Source: an uncultured Clostridia bacterium (GTDB lineage Bacteria; Bacillota; Clostridia; Oscillospirales; CAG-272). Taken from it: a stretch of DNA of 30,413 nucleotides. The stretch lies in assembly GCA_947304475.1 (NCBI GenBank), contig CAMZBE010000001.1:1-30413 (forward strand), in the 5' to 3' direction. The first letter of the stretch is position 1. Each line of letters starts with the position of its first letter. The position numbers and the translations under genes are program-made. Shown in pieces: positions 16,354 to 23,760 of the stretch. The notes below the pieces were generated by a model. The model did no database searches. It saw nothing but the letters and a program-made list of their open reading frames with translations, and was not told the origin of the DNA.

Positions 16354-17041
16354 TTCCGTTTCGCGCGGGCAGTTCGGGAAAACGGTCCGCACGATCTTCC
16401 TCGTTTTACTCCTGCTTTCCATGCCGGTCGCGACGCTTTCTTCCTGCGGAGAAGCGGAGAAAACCGAACCCGCCGACGAAGGCGAGGTGATTGCGGCGGC
16501 AGAGCGATTGATCGACGAGGCAGAACCCTGGATCCGCCTGTTCTTTACCGAGGGCGGTATGCCGCTGCTCGACGGCGGGCGTCAGATCGGCGTCTACCGT
16601 GAGGTGGACGGCGAAGAGATGGCGAAACTCGGCTTTTCCCGTCTTTCGGATCTCAAGGCGTTTGAGCGCCGCGTTTTCAGTCCTTCGACCTGCGACGTGA
16701 TGGACGCGGCTCTGTTTTCGGGCGGCGGAAACTGGAAAGCCGCGCTGATCGAGTACACGACGCTCGAGTTCGCGGACGGCGACGCCGGAACCGTCTTTCT
16801 CTGCCTGCTCGCCGATCCCGACGAGTTGCCGATGCTCCCGGGAAAGGGCGGAACCTACGATTTTTCCAAGGCAAGTGTGACCGACAACCGCGGCGACTTC
16901 GTCAAGATCTCGGTGCCCGTGTACGGGACAGGGAAAAACGAGGGGAAAACGGTAACGAAGATCCTCAACCTGCGTCTGATCGATGGCGCGTGGTATCTGG
17001 ACAACTACCCGAACGTTGTCTTCCCTGACGGGAAGAAATGA
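16340..17041 (+). CDS. Predicted lipoprotein of unknown function
   Basis: A 233-residue protein with a type II signal sequence: a basic N-terminus (MKRSDSVSRGQFGK), a hydrophobic core (TIFLVLLLLSMPVATL) and the lipobox LSSC. The mature part is acidic and soluble, with no other membrane segment. It ends IDGAWYLDNYPNVVFPDGKK, reminiscent of small secreted domains that end with a WYLDN-type motif, but no family was recognised. ATG 16340 overlaps the end of gyrA, which suggests translational coupling, although no strong ribosome binding site is visible. It is followed after 27 bases by the XRE gene. Confidence 0.8.
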   Translation: MKRSDSVSRGQFGKTVRTIFLVLLLLSMPVATLSSCGEAEKTEPADEGEVIAAAERLIDEAEPWIRLFFTEGGMPLLDGGRQIGVYREVDGEEMAKLGFSRLSDLKAFERRVFSPSTCDVMDAALFSGGGNWKAALIEYTTLEFADGDAGTVFLCLLADPDELPMLPGKGGTYDFSKASVTDNRGDFVKISVPVYGTGKNEGKTVTKILNLRLIDGAWYLDNYPNVVFPDGKK

Positions 17042-17068
17042 TCGGCGAGACAGGGAAAGGAGTGCGCG

Positions 17069-17578
17069 ATGACCTTCCGTGAGAAACTGCTCGCGCTGCG
17101 TCGGCGCGACAAACTGACGCAGACCGCTCTGGCGAACGCCGTCGGCGTCACCCGGCAGGCGGTGTATCTGTGGGAAAAGGGGTTGTCGTACCCCGACGCT
17201 TCGGCGCTGCTCTCGCTCCGTCGTCTGTTCGGGGTGTCGATCGACGCCCTGCTCGACGACGCGCTCCCGCTCCCCGAAGGGGAATACGCGGTTCCCGTCG
17301 CCCCCTCGAAAGCGGCAGCGCCGGCATACAAGCCCGTCCCGAGGAAGCAGGAAGAGCCGACACCGGAAGAACATCCGGAGCCGGAATTGGCAAAAACCCC
17401 TGCGGACGGCGACGAAAAAACGGCACCCCCGGCAAAAACCGCCGTGGAAGCAGCCCCCGCGGGTAAGCCGGCGACCGACGCCAAGAGCGCGCCGCTCAAG
17501 GCGAAGATCGAGCCCGCCCGAACCAAGAGCGGAAACATCCTCGATTTGTTCGGGGCATTTTTGAAAAAGAGAAAATAA
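17069..17578 (+). CDS. XRE-family regulator with a long Pro/Ala/Lys-rich tail
   Basis: A 169-residue protein. Residues about 5-62 form an HTH_3/XRE DNA-binding domain (KLTQTALANAVGVTRQAVYLWEKGLSYPD). From about 75 to 150 it is low complexity, rich in Pro, Ala, Glu and Lys, and it ends in a short amphipathic, basic segment (NILDLFGAFLKKRK). No sensing domain is visible, so the ligand or partner is unknown. AAAGGAG precedes the start. The next 100 bases hold no gene or clear terminator. Confidence 0.85.
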   Translation: MTFREKLLALRRRDKLTQTALANAVGVTRQAVYLWEKGLSYPDASALLSLRRLFGVSIDALLDDALPLPEGEYAVPVAPSKAAAPAYKPVPRKQEEPTPEEHPEPELAKTPADGDEKTAPPAKTAVEAAPAGKPATDAKSAPLKAKIEPARTKSGNILDLFGAFLKKRK

Positions 17579-17680
17579 AGCGTTCCGCTCCGTCCGGCGA
17601 ATAGAACCGGGCGGGGCGGGAAAAACTGGATCGGCAAGGTCTTTTCGGCGCTTCCCTTACATATTCTTTCGGGGGTGCGT

Positions 17681-17944
17681 ATGGTAAAAGGGTGTCAGAG
17701 ACGGGTACTTCATCTGAAAAATCCCGAGGGCGGGCTGTTTGAGGAGGCGTTCTTCTTTCTGAAGGCGCCGGAACCGCCGAAGGGAGACGGCGCGAAGGAG
17801 ATGGTCGCGGAGGCGAACCGGATCCTGACCGGTTGCCGCACGGATGACAGGCGGCGCTTCCCCTTCGGCGCGTTTCTTCTGGGGACGCTTGCGGGGATGC
17901 TTTTGTCCGCGTCTGCGCTCGCTCTGCTTTGGCTGATCGTTTGA
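17681..17944 (+). CDS. Small membrane protein next to RNase J
   Basis: An 87-residue protein with a soluble N-terminal part (MVKGCQRRVLHLKNPEGGLFEEAFFFL) and one C-terminal membrane helix (about residues 61-86, FGAFLLGTLAGMLLSASALALLWLIV). It has no signal-peptide-like N-terminus, so it is probably tail-anchored with the N-terminus in the cytoplasm. I do not recognise a named family. ATG 17681 was chosen because GGGGGTG precedes it; a GTG two codons earlier is possible. The RNase J start lies 13 bases after its stop, so the two are probably co-transcribed. Confidence 0.65.
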   Translation: MVKGCQRRVLHLKNPEGGLFEEAFFFLKAPEPPKGDGAKEMVAEANRILTGCRTDDRRRFPFGAFLLGTLAGMLLSASALALLWLIV

Positions 17945-17957
17945 AGGAAAGGACACT

Positions 17958-19940
17958 ATGGCAAAACAGAAACAGGAACAGAACCGCGGGGAGAAAAACG
18001 TCCCCGCCAAAAGACAGAACCGTCCCGGCAAACGCCGGGCGGACGCGCGTCCCCACGCCGGGACCGAAAACCGGCGCGACGCGGAGAAGAACAAGCGGCA
18101 GGCGCCATCGTCGCCCGCAGCGAAAGCCGGCAGAAAGAACAGGGGAGACGTTCGTGACAATCCCCGCGCCGCCGAACTTCGCGGGATGAAGAACGCCGGC
18201 GCAAGACGCGAAAGAAACGCCGAAAGAGCGCCGCGGTCCGCGCGCAAGAACAACGGTCGGCAGAACAGGGGCAACTTTGACGGCACGCTCCGGATCATCC
18301 CGCTCGGCGGGCTCGGCGAGATCGGGAAGAATATGACCGCGATCGAGTACGGCGACGATATCGTCGTGATCGACTGCGGGCTCGCCTTCCCCGACGAGGA
18401 TATGCCGGGCGTGGATCTGGTGATCCCGGACGTCTCCTACCTCGTCAAGAACCGGGAGCGCGTGCGCGGGATCCTGCTCACTCACGGGCACGAGGATCAT
18501 ATCGGCGCGATCCCCTACGTATTGCAGCAGATCAATCTCCCGATCTACGGCACGCGCCTGACGCTCGGGATCGTCAAAAACAAACTGGAAGAGACTTCCC
18601 TGCCCTTCCCGCCCGATCTTCGCACGGTTGAGGCGGGCGACACCGTCGACCTCGGCGTGATGCGGGCGGAGTTCATTCACGTCAATCACTCGATTGCCGA
18701 CGCCTGCTGCATCGCGCTGCACACCCCGGCGGGGATCGTTTTCCACACCGGCGACTTCAAACTCGACGTCTCCCCGATTGACGGGAAGATGATCGACCTC
18801 GTCCGGATCGGGCAACTCGGGGACGAGGGCGTGAAACTCCTGCTCTGCGAGTCGACCAACGCCGAGCGCCCCGGCTTTACGCCGTCCGAGCGGACGGTGG
18901 GGCTGTCGCTCGACCGGATCTTTATGGAGAACCGCGACAAGCGGCTGATCATCGCGACCTTCTCGTCCAACGTCCATCGCGTTCAGCAGATCATCAACGC
19001 CGCCGCCAAATACGGTCGGCGCGTCGCGGTCGTGGGGCGGAGCATGGTGAACGTCATCGGCGCCGCCGTCGAACTCGGGTATATGAACGTTCCCGAGGGC
19101 GTTCTGATTGACGCCGCGGACGCGAAACGGTATAAGCCCGAGCAGTTGACCATCATCACGACCGGATCGCAGGGCGAACCGATGTCCGCGCTCTACCGGA
19201 TGGCGTTCTCGGAGCACAACCAGATCAAACTGACGCCCTCGGATCTGGTGATCCTGTCGGCGTCGGCGATCCCCGGCAACGAGAAACTGGTCGGCAAGAT
19301 CATCAACGCCCTGGTGCGCGCGGGCATCCACGTCGTCAACGACGCGGTCGCAGACGTCCACGTGTCGGGGCACGCCTGCCGCGAGGAACTGAAACTGATG
19401 ATCGGTCTGGTCAAGCCCGAGTACTTTATGCCGGTTCACGGCGAGGAACGCCACCTCTACGCCAACAAGGCGCTCGCCGAGTTCATGGGCATTCCCGCGG
19501 ATCATATTTTCGTGTCGACCGAACTCGGGCAGGTGCTTGAGATCGACCGCAAGGGCGCCCGCTTCGCTTCGTCGGTCCCCGCCGGAAAGGTGCTGGTCGA
19601 CGGTTCGGGCGTCGGGGACGTCGGTTCCGTGGTGCTTCGCGACCGTAAAACCCTGGCACAGAGCGGTCTGATCGCCGTGGTCGCGACCGTCGATCCCGCC
19701 GAAAAAGAGATCGTTTCGGGGCCCGAGGTGGTCTCGCGCGGCTTCGTCTACGTCCGCGACAACGAGGAGTTGATGGATCGGGCACGGAAGATCGCCTACG
19801 ACGCGATCAACCGCGCGCTCGACGAGTTCGGGTGCGATTGGGCGGCGATGAAGACGGCGGTGAAGGAGAAGTTGGCGAAGTTTCTGTACGAAGCAACGGG
19901 ACGAAGCCCTGTCATTTTACCGGTGATACTCTCGCTTTGA
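17958..19940 (+). CDS. rnj: Ribonuclease J
   Basis: Metallo-beta-lactamase/beta-CASP ribonuclease with 5'-exo- and endonuclease activity in mRNA decay and rRNA maturation. 660 residues. The catalytic core begins near residue 112 (GTLRIIPLGGLGEIGKNM) and carries the zinc motif His176-x-His178-x-Asp180-His181 (THGHEDH). The beta-CASP signature MVNVIGAAVELGY and VHGEERHL region follow, and the protein ends in a short hydrophobic segment. The first ~110 residues are a disordered extension rich in Arg, Lys, Asn and Gln, which most Firmicute RNase J proteins (~555 residues) lack. The binding site GAAAGGACACT precedes ATG 17958. A strong terminator follows. Confidence 0.96.
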   Translation: MAKQKQEQNRGEKNVPAKRQNRPGKRRADARPHAGTENRRDAEKNKRQAPSSPAAKAGRKNRGDVRDNPRAAELRGMKNAGARRERNAERAPRSARKNNGRQNRGNFDGTLRIIPLGGLGEIGKNMTAIEYGDDIVVIDCGLAFPDEDMPGVDLVIPDVSYLVKNRERVRGILLTHGHEDHIGAIPYVLQQINLPIYGTRLTLGIVKNKLEETSLPFPPDLRTVEAGDTVDLGVMRAEFIHVNHSIADACCIALHTPAGIVFHTGDFKLDVSPIDGKMIDLVRIGQLGDEGVKLLLCESTNAERPGFTPSERTVGLSLDRIFMENRDKRLIIATFSSNVHRVQQIINAAAKYGRRVAVVGRSMVNVIGAAVELGYMNVPEGVLIDAADAKRYKPEQLTIITTGSQGEPMSALYRMAFSEHNQIKLTPSDLVILSASAIPGNEKLVGKIINALVRAGIHVVNDAVADVHVSGHACREELKLMIGLVKPEYFMPVHGEERHLYANKALAEFMGIPADHIFVSTELGQVLEIDRKGARFASSVPAGKVLVDGSGVGDVGSVVLRDRKTLAQSGLIAVVATVDPAEKEIVSGPEVVSRGFVYVRDNEELMDRARKIAYDAINRALDEFGCDWAAMKTAVKEKLAKFLYEATGRSPVILPVILSL

Positions 19941-20045
19941 CACCCACGGGCGGCACAGACCGGAAAACAAAAAGAGCATCTCATAACGCCTTAACGCTTT
20001 TCTCTTTGTGCAACCCCCTCACACAGCAAAACGCAAGCAAGGAGG

Positions 20046-20078
20046 AAAACCGACCGCATCCGCGGTCGGTTTTCTTCG
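20046..20078 (+). terminator. Rho-independent terminator after RNase J
   Basis: A perfect 12-base-pair stem (AAAACCGACCGC at 20046-20057, GCGGTCGGTTTT at 20062-20073) with loop ATCC is followed by CTTCGTTTATT. It lies about 105 bases past the RNase J stop codon and just before a new promoter. Confidence 0.85.
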
Positions 20079-20100
20079 TTTATTATGCAACAAACAGAAG

Positions 20101-20129
20101 TTGCAAAAAGAGGATCGGCGTGATATAAT
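20101..20129 (+). promoter_or_regulatory. Sigma-A-type promoter of the EEP lipoprotein
   Basis: TTGCAA (20101-20106) and TATAAT (20124-20129) are 17 bases apart. Transcription would begin near 20136, about 24 bases before the start codon, with a GGGGGACGGG ribosome binding site between. Confidence 0.85.
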
Positions 20130-20159
20130 GGATGCAGAACGCGAAGGGGGACGGGAAAA

Positions 20160-21080
20160 ATGAAAAACGTGAAAACGATTGCGCTGGTTCTGCTTGCGGG
20201 GCTGATGGTCTTCGGGCTCGCGGCGTGCGCGATAGAACCGGAAGAGGAAACCGACGCGCCGACCACGACCGACGCGCCGTCGGAAACGACGGCGGCGATC
20301 ACCACGGCGGCGACCACTGCGGCGCCGGAATCCGAACCGATCGTTCTGAAGATCCTTGCGGCAAACGTGCAGAACGCCGACTATGACAGGAGCGGAGAGG
20401 CGACGCTCGCCGACAAGTACCAAAAACTTGCCGACGCGTTCAGCACCAAGTCGCCCGACTTGGTTTTCCTGCCTGAGAGCGGCTCGACGCTCGCCGCAGA
20501 GGGGATTTGCAGTCGGATGGCAAACGCGTCGGACTACGAGGTCGTCGCGGGCGCGGGCGCAAACGTCATGATGCTCTACAACAAAGAGGTCTTTACCCTG
20601 CTCAGCCAGGGCTGCCAGCAGATCGGAGCCAAGGACGACGAAAACGGCTCGAAATACGACCGCTATATGGTCTGGGCGAAACTCCGCCACAAAGCGAGCG
20701 GCGCACAGATGGTGGTCGTTCCGATCCACGTCGACTACGCGACGCAGGCGTGCAAAGCGCAGATCAACACGATCGTCAATTATCTGAAGAACAACTTCCC
20801 GAAGATCCCGTTCATCCTCGGCGGCGACTTCAATCTTGAATTAAACACGATCTCCAAGACGTCGCTTGTGAGCGAAGGATACCTGAACGCCGGTTCGACC
20901 GCGACCGAGAAGGTCAACGGCGGCGCGGCGACCTTCCCCGGCAAGAACAGTATCATCGACTTTGTGTGGTATAAGGGAGGGATCTTTTATAAGGCGACGG
21001 CGAACAAGTACGAAGTGATCACCGACGCGCTCCCGACCGACCACCGACCGATTTACGTGGAGATTACGATTACAAAGTAA
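20160..21080 (+). CDS. Endonuclease/exonuclease/phosphatase-fold lipoprotein
   Basis: A 306-residue secreted protein of the EEP superfamily (DNase I, sphingomyelinase and inositol phosphatase relatives). A signal sequence ends in lipobox LAAC with Cys23, then a Thr- and Ala-rich linker runs to about residue 60. Catalytic motifs are present: an N-terminal Asn in ILAANVQN, Glu in VFLPESGS, His in VVPIHVDY, Asp223/Asn225 in GGDFN, and Asp294-His295 in TDHRPIYV. It should therefore be an active metal-dependent phosphoesterase at the outer face of the membrane. The substrate (DNA, lipid or other) cannot be told from sequence. It has its own promoter and terminator, so it is a single-gene unit. Confidence 0.85.
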   Translation: MKNVKTIALVLLAGLMVFGLAACAIEPEEETDAPTTTDAPSETTAAITTAATTAAPESEPIVLKILAANVQNADYDRSGEATLADKYQKLADAFSTKSPDLVFLPESGSTLAAEGICSRMANASDYEVVAGAGANVMMLYNKEVFTLLSQGCQQIGAKDDENGSKYDRYMVWAKLRHKASGAQMVVVPIHVDYATQACKAQINTIVNYLKNNFPKIPFILGGDFNLELNTISKTSLVSEGYLNAGSTATEKVNGGAATFPGKNSIIDFVWYKGGIFYKATANKYEVITDALPTDHRPIYVEITITK

Positions 21081-21082
21081 CC

Positions 21083-21207
21083 GTTATGAGTTGCGCCGAG
21101 GCGCAACGTCCAGAACGATGAGAATGCCGCCCGTTTTCGGGCGGCATTCGTTTTTTTTGTTATACCGCGGGCAAAGAGAACCGCGGCGCCCGCGTTTTTG
21201 AAACCGC
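21083..21207 (+). repeat. Dispersed intergenic repeat, copy B
   Basis: Same order of blocks as 6180-6334: GTTATGAGTTGCGC, the hairpin with GCGCAAC, CAGAA, a CCGCCCG/CGGGCGG hairpin, CATTCGTT, GCAAAGAGAACCG and GTTTTTGAAACCGC. It starts only three bases after the stop codon of the EEP lipoprotein. It lacks the hairpin found at 6257-6276 of copy A, having a T run instead. Its end also forms CGCGGGC/GCCCGCG (21166-21194) before a TTTTT. Confidence 0.75.
21122..21158 (+). terminator. Rho-independent terminator formed by repeat copy B
   Basis: GAATGCCGCCCG (21122-21133) and CGGGCGGCATTC (21138-21149) form a 12-base-pair stem with a TTTT loop, followed by GTTTTTTTT. It lies 42 bases past the lipoprotein stop. 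The same hairpin in copy A (6219-6245) lacks the T run. Confidence 0.88.
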
Positions 21208-21239
21208 ACGGGCGCTTCGGCCTCTCGTCCTTCCCCATT

Positions 21240-21255
21240 TGTTTCACGTGAAACG
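21240..21255. other. parS site 1
   Basis: TGTTTCACGTGAAACG matches the ParB-binding parS consensus TGTTNCACGTGAAACA at all but the last position. It lies one base past the stop codon of the membrane protein gene, the last gene of the parA-parB operon. ParB loads here and spreads along the DNA with CTP. Confidence 0.93.
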
Positions 21256-21256
21256 T

Positions 21257-21892
21257 TCAGGAGATCAGATTGTCGATCAGTTGCAGAATCGAGGGCATCA
21301 GGCGGCAGAGGACCAAGAAGAGAACGACGCAGACGGCGGCGGTCCAGGCGAGCGCCCTCGGCGTGACGCGGGCGGCTTGCGCGTAGCGGCGCTCCGCCTC
21401 GTCGGTATGGTCCGCGTCGAGATAGAAGCGCGCCTCGGACAGATCCGGGAAGAAATACTTCCGCAGAGCGACGAAGGGGTTCTTCTCGCGGTTCTTTCGG
21501 GCGGCGTCCTTTTCTTCCTTGCGTTCGGCGCGCGTTTTCTTTCGGTATTCGGGCGCCGGTTCGCCGGCGATTCGTACGCAGCGACGGAGTCCCGAGGTCC
21601 GGTCGTGCAGCGAAAAGCGGAGCGCGAGCGAATGCTTTATGGACAGGTCGGAGAGAGCGCGCGCGTCGTCCTGCGACATGATCTTGCGCGCGAACAGTTC
21701 GCGGGCGAGCCGGTCGGGCACGCTCCGGCGGTAGATGAGGAATGCGGACGCGAGAAGAACGACCAGCAGAAACGCCCCGACGGCAAGATTCACCTCCCAC
21801 GCCCGGAGCGAGTTCGGAAGCGTCGTAAAGGCGGGCAGTTCCCGGTCAAAGAACTCGGAAACGAAAAACGAGCCGATTGAAAGCAGTCCCAT
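21257..21892 (-). CDS. Two-helix membrane protein translationally coupled to parB
   Basis: A 211-residue protein of unrecognised family. Helix 1 is at about 33-55 (VNLAVGAFLLVVLLASAFLIY) and helix 2 near the C-terminus (about 180-205, WTAAVCVVLFLVLCRLM). Between them lies a charged loop of about 125 residues with a very basic segment (RKKTRAERKEEKDAARKNREK), most likely cytoplasmic by the positive-inside rule. ATG 21892 overlaps the parB stop as TGATG and has GGAGG six bases upstream; GTG 21895 is an alternative. It is not the DUF4446 type often found near parB, which has a single N-terminal helix. Location suggests a role in chromosome segregation or origin anchoring, but this is an inference only. 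Confidence 0.75.
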   Translation of the reverse strand: MGLLSIGSFFVSEFFDRELPAFTTLPNSLRAWEVNLAVGAFLLVVLLASAFLIYRRSVPDRLARELFARKIMSQDDARALSDLSIKHSLALRFSLHDRTSGLRRCVRIAGEPAPEYRKKTRAERKEEKDAARKNREKNPFVALRKYFFPDLSEARFYLDADHTDEAERRYAQAARVTPRALAWTAAVCVVLFLVLCRLMPSILQLIDNLIS

Positions 21893-22770
21893 CACAAACC
21901 TCCCACGAAATCGTCTCCCATAATCCTGCGGAGCAGTGCGTCGAGGTCCTCGTTGTCTTCAAAATAGAGCGTCAGGGATTTCTGTTTCCCTTTTGCGGAG
22001 ATCTTCACGCGCCGCCCGAGGTCCGAGATCATACGCCGCTCCAGTTCCGCGACGTAATCCACGACCGGCGGCTCTTCTTCGGGCGTTTCGCGGGCGGGCT
22101 TGTTCGCGCGCTTGACCAGCAGTTCCAACTCGCGCACCGAAAGCCCGTCGTCGATGCACCGCTTGGCGAGCGGGGCGATCTCGGTGCGGTCGCGCAGACC
22201 GAGCAGCGTCCGGGCGTGCCCCGCGGAGAGGGCGCCGGACGACACCAGCGTTTTCACCTCGTCGGGCAGTTCCAGAAGCCGCGTCGCGTTCGCGATATAA
22301 CTGCGGCTCTTGCCCACGCGGCGGGACAGATCTTCCTGCGTCATACCGAACTCTCCCGCGAGCGCGCGGAACGCCGCCGCCTCTTCGATCGGGTTCAGGT
22401 CTTCGCGCTGCAGGTTCTCCACCAGCGCGATCTCGGCGGCGGCAAGATCGTCGCTGTCGAGGATCACGGCGGGGACCTCCGAAAGGTCCGCGAGTTTTGC
22501 CGCTCGCCAGCGCCGTTCCCCTGCGATGATCTGGTACCGTCCGTTGCCCGACGAGCGTACGAGAATGGGCTGCAGAACGCCGTGCGCCGCGATCGAGGCG
22601 GCAAGTTCGGAGAGGGCGTCGGGATCGAAATTCTTGCGCGGCTGCCCGCTTTTGGGATCGATCAGCGACGTTTTCAGTTTCTCGGCGCCGCCCGGTTTCT
22701 TTTCGTCTTCAAAGGTTTCGAGGAAGAGGGCGTCCAGCCCCCGTCCGATCCCGCTTTTTTTCGCTGCCAT
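21892..22770 (-). CDS. parB: Chromosome partitioning protein ParB (Spo0J)
   Basis: CTP-dependent DNA clamp that binds parS. 292 residues, the usual size. The extreme N-terminus (KKSGIGRGLDALF) is the ParA-stimulating segment, the CTP-binding domain has GERRWRA (84-90) and ENLQRED, the helix-turn-helix includes TQEDLSRRVGKSRSYIANATRLL, and the C-terminal part (about 245-292) is the dimerisation domain. A Noc identity is unlikely because of the linked parA and classical parS sites. It lies 19 bases after parA and overlaps the next gene. Confidence 0.97.
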   Translation of the reverse strand: MAAKKSGIGRGLDALFLETFEDEKKPGGAEKLKTSLIDPKSGQPRKNFDPDALSELAASIAAHGVLQPILVRSSGNGRYQIIAGERRWRAAKLADLSEVPAVILDSDDLAAAEIALVENLQREDLNPIEEAAAFRALAGEFGMTQEDLSRRVGKSRSYIANATRLLELPDEVKTLVSSGALSAGHARTLLGLRDRTEIAPLAKRCIDDGLSVRELELLVKRANKPARETPEEEPPVVDYVAELERRMISDLGRRVKISAKGKQKSLTLYFEDNEDLDALLRRIMGDDFVGGL

Positions 22771-22789
22771 CGTTTTTTCCTTTCCCGGA

Positions 22790-23551
22790 TCAGATCCGGA
22801 GCGTCAATTCCTTCGCCACGTCGGCGTATTCGAGCGTCGCCTTGCCGTACGGATCGTGATAGCAGAGCGGCGTGCCGTAACTCGGCGCTTCCGATACCTT
22901 CACGCTCCGGGTGATGGGCGTTGCGAAGAGTTTGTCGGCGTAGTAGCGTTTCAGGTCGTCCACGACCTGCTTGGTCTGGGTGAGCCGCCCGTTATACATC
23001 GTCAGCAGGATCCCGAGGATCTCGAGTTTCGGGTTCGAGTGCTGCCGCACCCGGCGGATCGTGACCAACAGTTGCGACAGCCCCTCCATCGAGTAGAACT
23101 CGCACTGCATCGGGATCACCACGCCGTCGGCGGCGGTGAGGACCGAGACCGTGATCATACCGAGCGAGGGCGGACAGTCGATAAAAACGTAGTCGAAGAG
23201 CGAGAGGATCGGCGCGATCGCCTCGCGGAACTTCTTTTCGCGCGCGTCCATCTCGAACAGGTCGAACTCCACCCCGGCGAGGTCGAGCGACGACGGAATG
23301 ATCCACAGGTTCTTGTAGTTGGTGCGCACCAGCGCCTCGTTCGCCGTGCACGCGCCGACGATCACCTCGTAGACGTTGTGCGGCGCGCTGCGCTTGCTGA
23401 CGTTGACGCCGGTCGTGGCGTTGCCCTGCGGATCCATGTCGATCAGCAGGACGTTTTTGCCGCGCTTGGCGACGGCGGCGGCGATGTTCACGCAGGACGT
23501 GGTCTTCCCCACGCCGCCCTTCTGGTTGGAAAAAGCAATAATCTTTGCCAT
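22790..23551 (-). CDS. parA: Chromosome partitioning ATPase ParA (Soj)
   Basis: Deviant-Walker ATPase that moves ParB-parS complexes and, in Bacillus, also tunes DnaA. 253 residues. The N-terminus is MAKIIAFSNQKGGVGKTT with signature lysines Lys11 and Lys16; later motifs are DMDPQGNAT and FIDCPPSLGMIT. It has no N-terminal helix-turn-helix, so it is the chromosomal Soj type rather than the type Ia plasmid form. ACGGAGGATACC precedes the start. parA is the first gene of a three-gene operon and is read from a promoter at 23601-23629. Confidence 0.97.
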   Translation of the reverse strand: MAKIIAFSNQKGGVGKTTSCVNIAAAVAKRGKNVLLIDMDPQGNATTGVNVSKRSAPHNVYEVIVGACTANEALVRTNYKNLWIIPSSLDLAGVEFDLFEMDAREKKFREAIAPILSLFDYVFIDCPPSLGMITVSVLTAADGVVIPMQCEFYSMEGLSQLLVTIRRVRQHSNPKLEILGILLTMYNGRLTQTKQVVDDLKRYYADKLFATPITRSVKVSEAPSYGTPLCYHDPYGKATLEYADVAKELTLRI

Positions 23552-23600
23552 GGTATCCTCCGTTGCTCTCTTGTTCGGGAGCGGCTTCTTCTCCTTTTCT

Positions 23601-23629
23601 ATTATATATCAAAGCGGCGGGAAAGTCAA
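23601..23629 (-). promoter_or_regulatory. Sigma-A-type promoter of the parA operon
   Basis: On the minus strand TTGACT (23624-23629) and TATAAT (23601-23606) are separated by 17 bases. Transcription would start near 23594, some 40 bases before parA. The -35 lies 12 bases from parS site 2, so ParB spreading could affect it. Confidence 0.85.
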
Positions 23630-23641
23630 TCGCCGCGCCTC

Positions 23642-23657
23642 TGTTTCACGTGAAACA
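23642..23657. other. parS site 2
   Basis: TGTTTCACGTGAAACA is a perfect match to the parS consensus. It lies between two divergent promoters, upstream of parA. Together with the site at 21240-21255 it brackets the parA-parB-membrane protein operon. Confidence 0.97.
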
Positions 23658-23685
23658 ATCCGCCGCGCCGCCGCGAAGAAAACGA

Positions 23686-23714
23686 TTGACAGGGCGCGTT
23701 TGGCGTGCTATAAT
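23686..23714 (+). promoter_or_regulatory. Consensus sigma-A promoter for the exchanger gene
   Basis: TTGACA (23686-23691) and TATAAT (23709-23714) are 17 bases apart, matching the sigma-A consensus exactly. Transcription would begin near 23721. This is the strongest promoter seen in the window. Confidence 0.92.
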
Positions 23715-23760
23715 AACAAGGTAATTTGTCGAAGCGAAAGGACTGATCAAAATACCGTCT

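Noticed and set aside
13660..16422. A 920-codon open frame on the minus strand opposite gyrA
   Set aside because: Antisense to a clear GyrA and of abnormal composition; a by-product of codon bias.
21239..21880. A + strand frame starting MFHVKR
   Set aside because: The first residues are simply the parS palindrome translated; the rest is antisense to the membrane protein gene.
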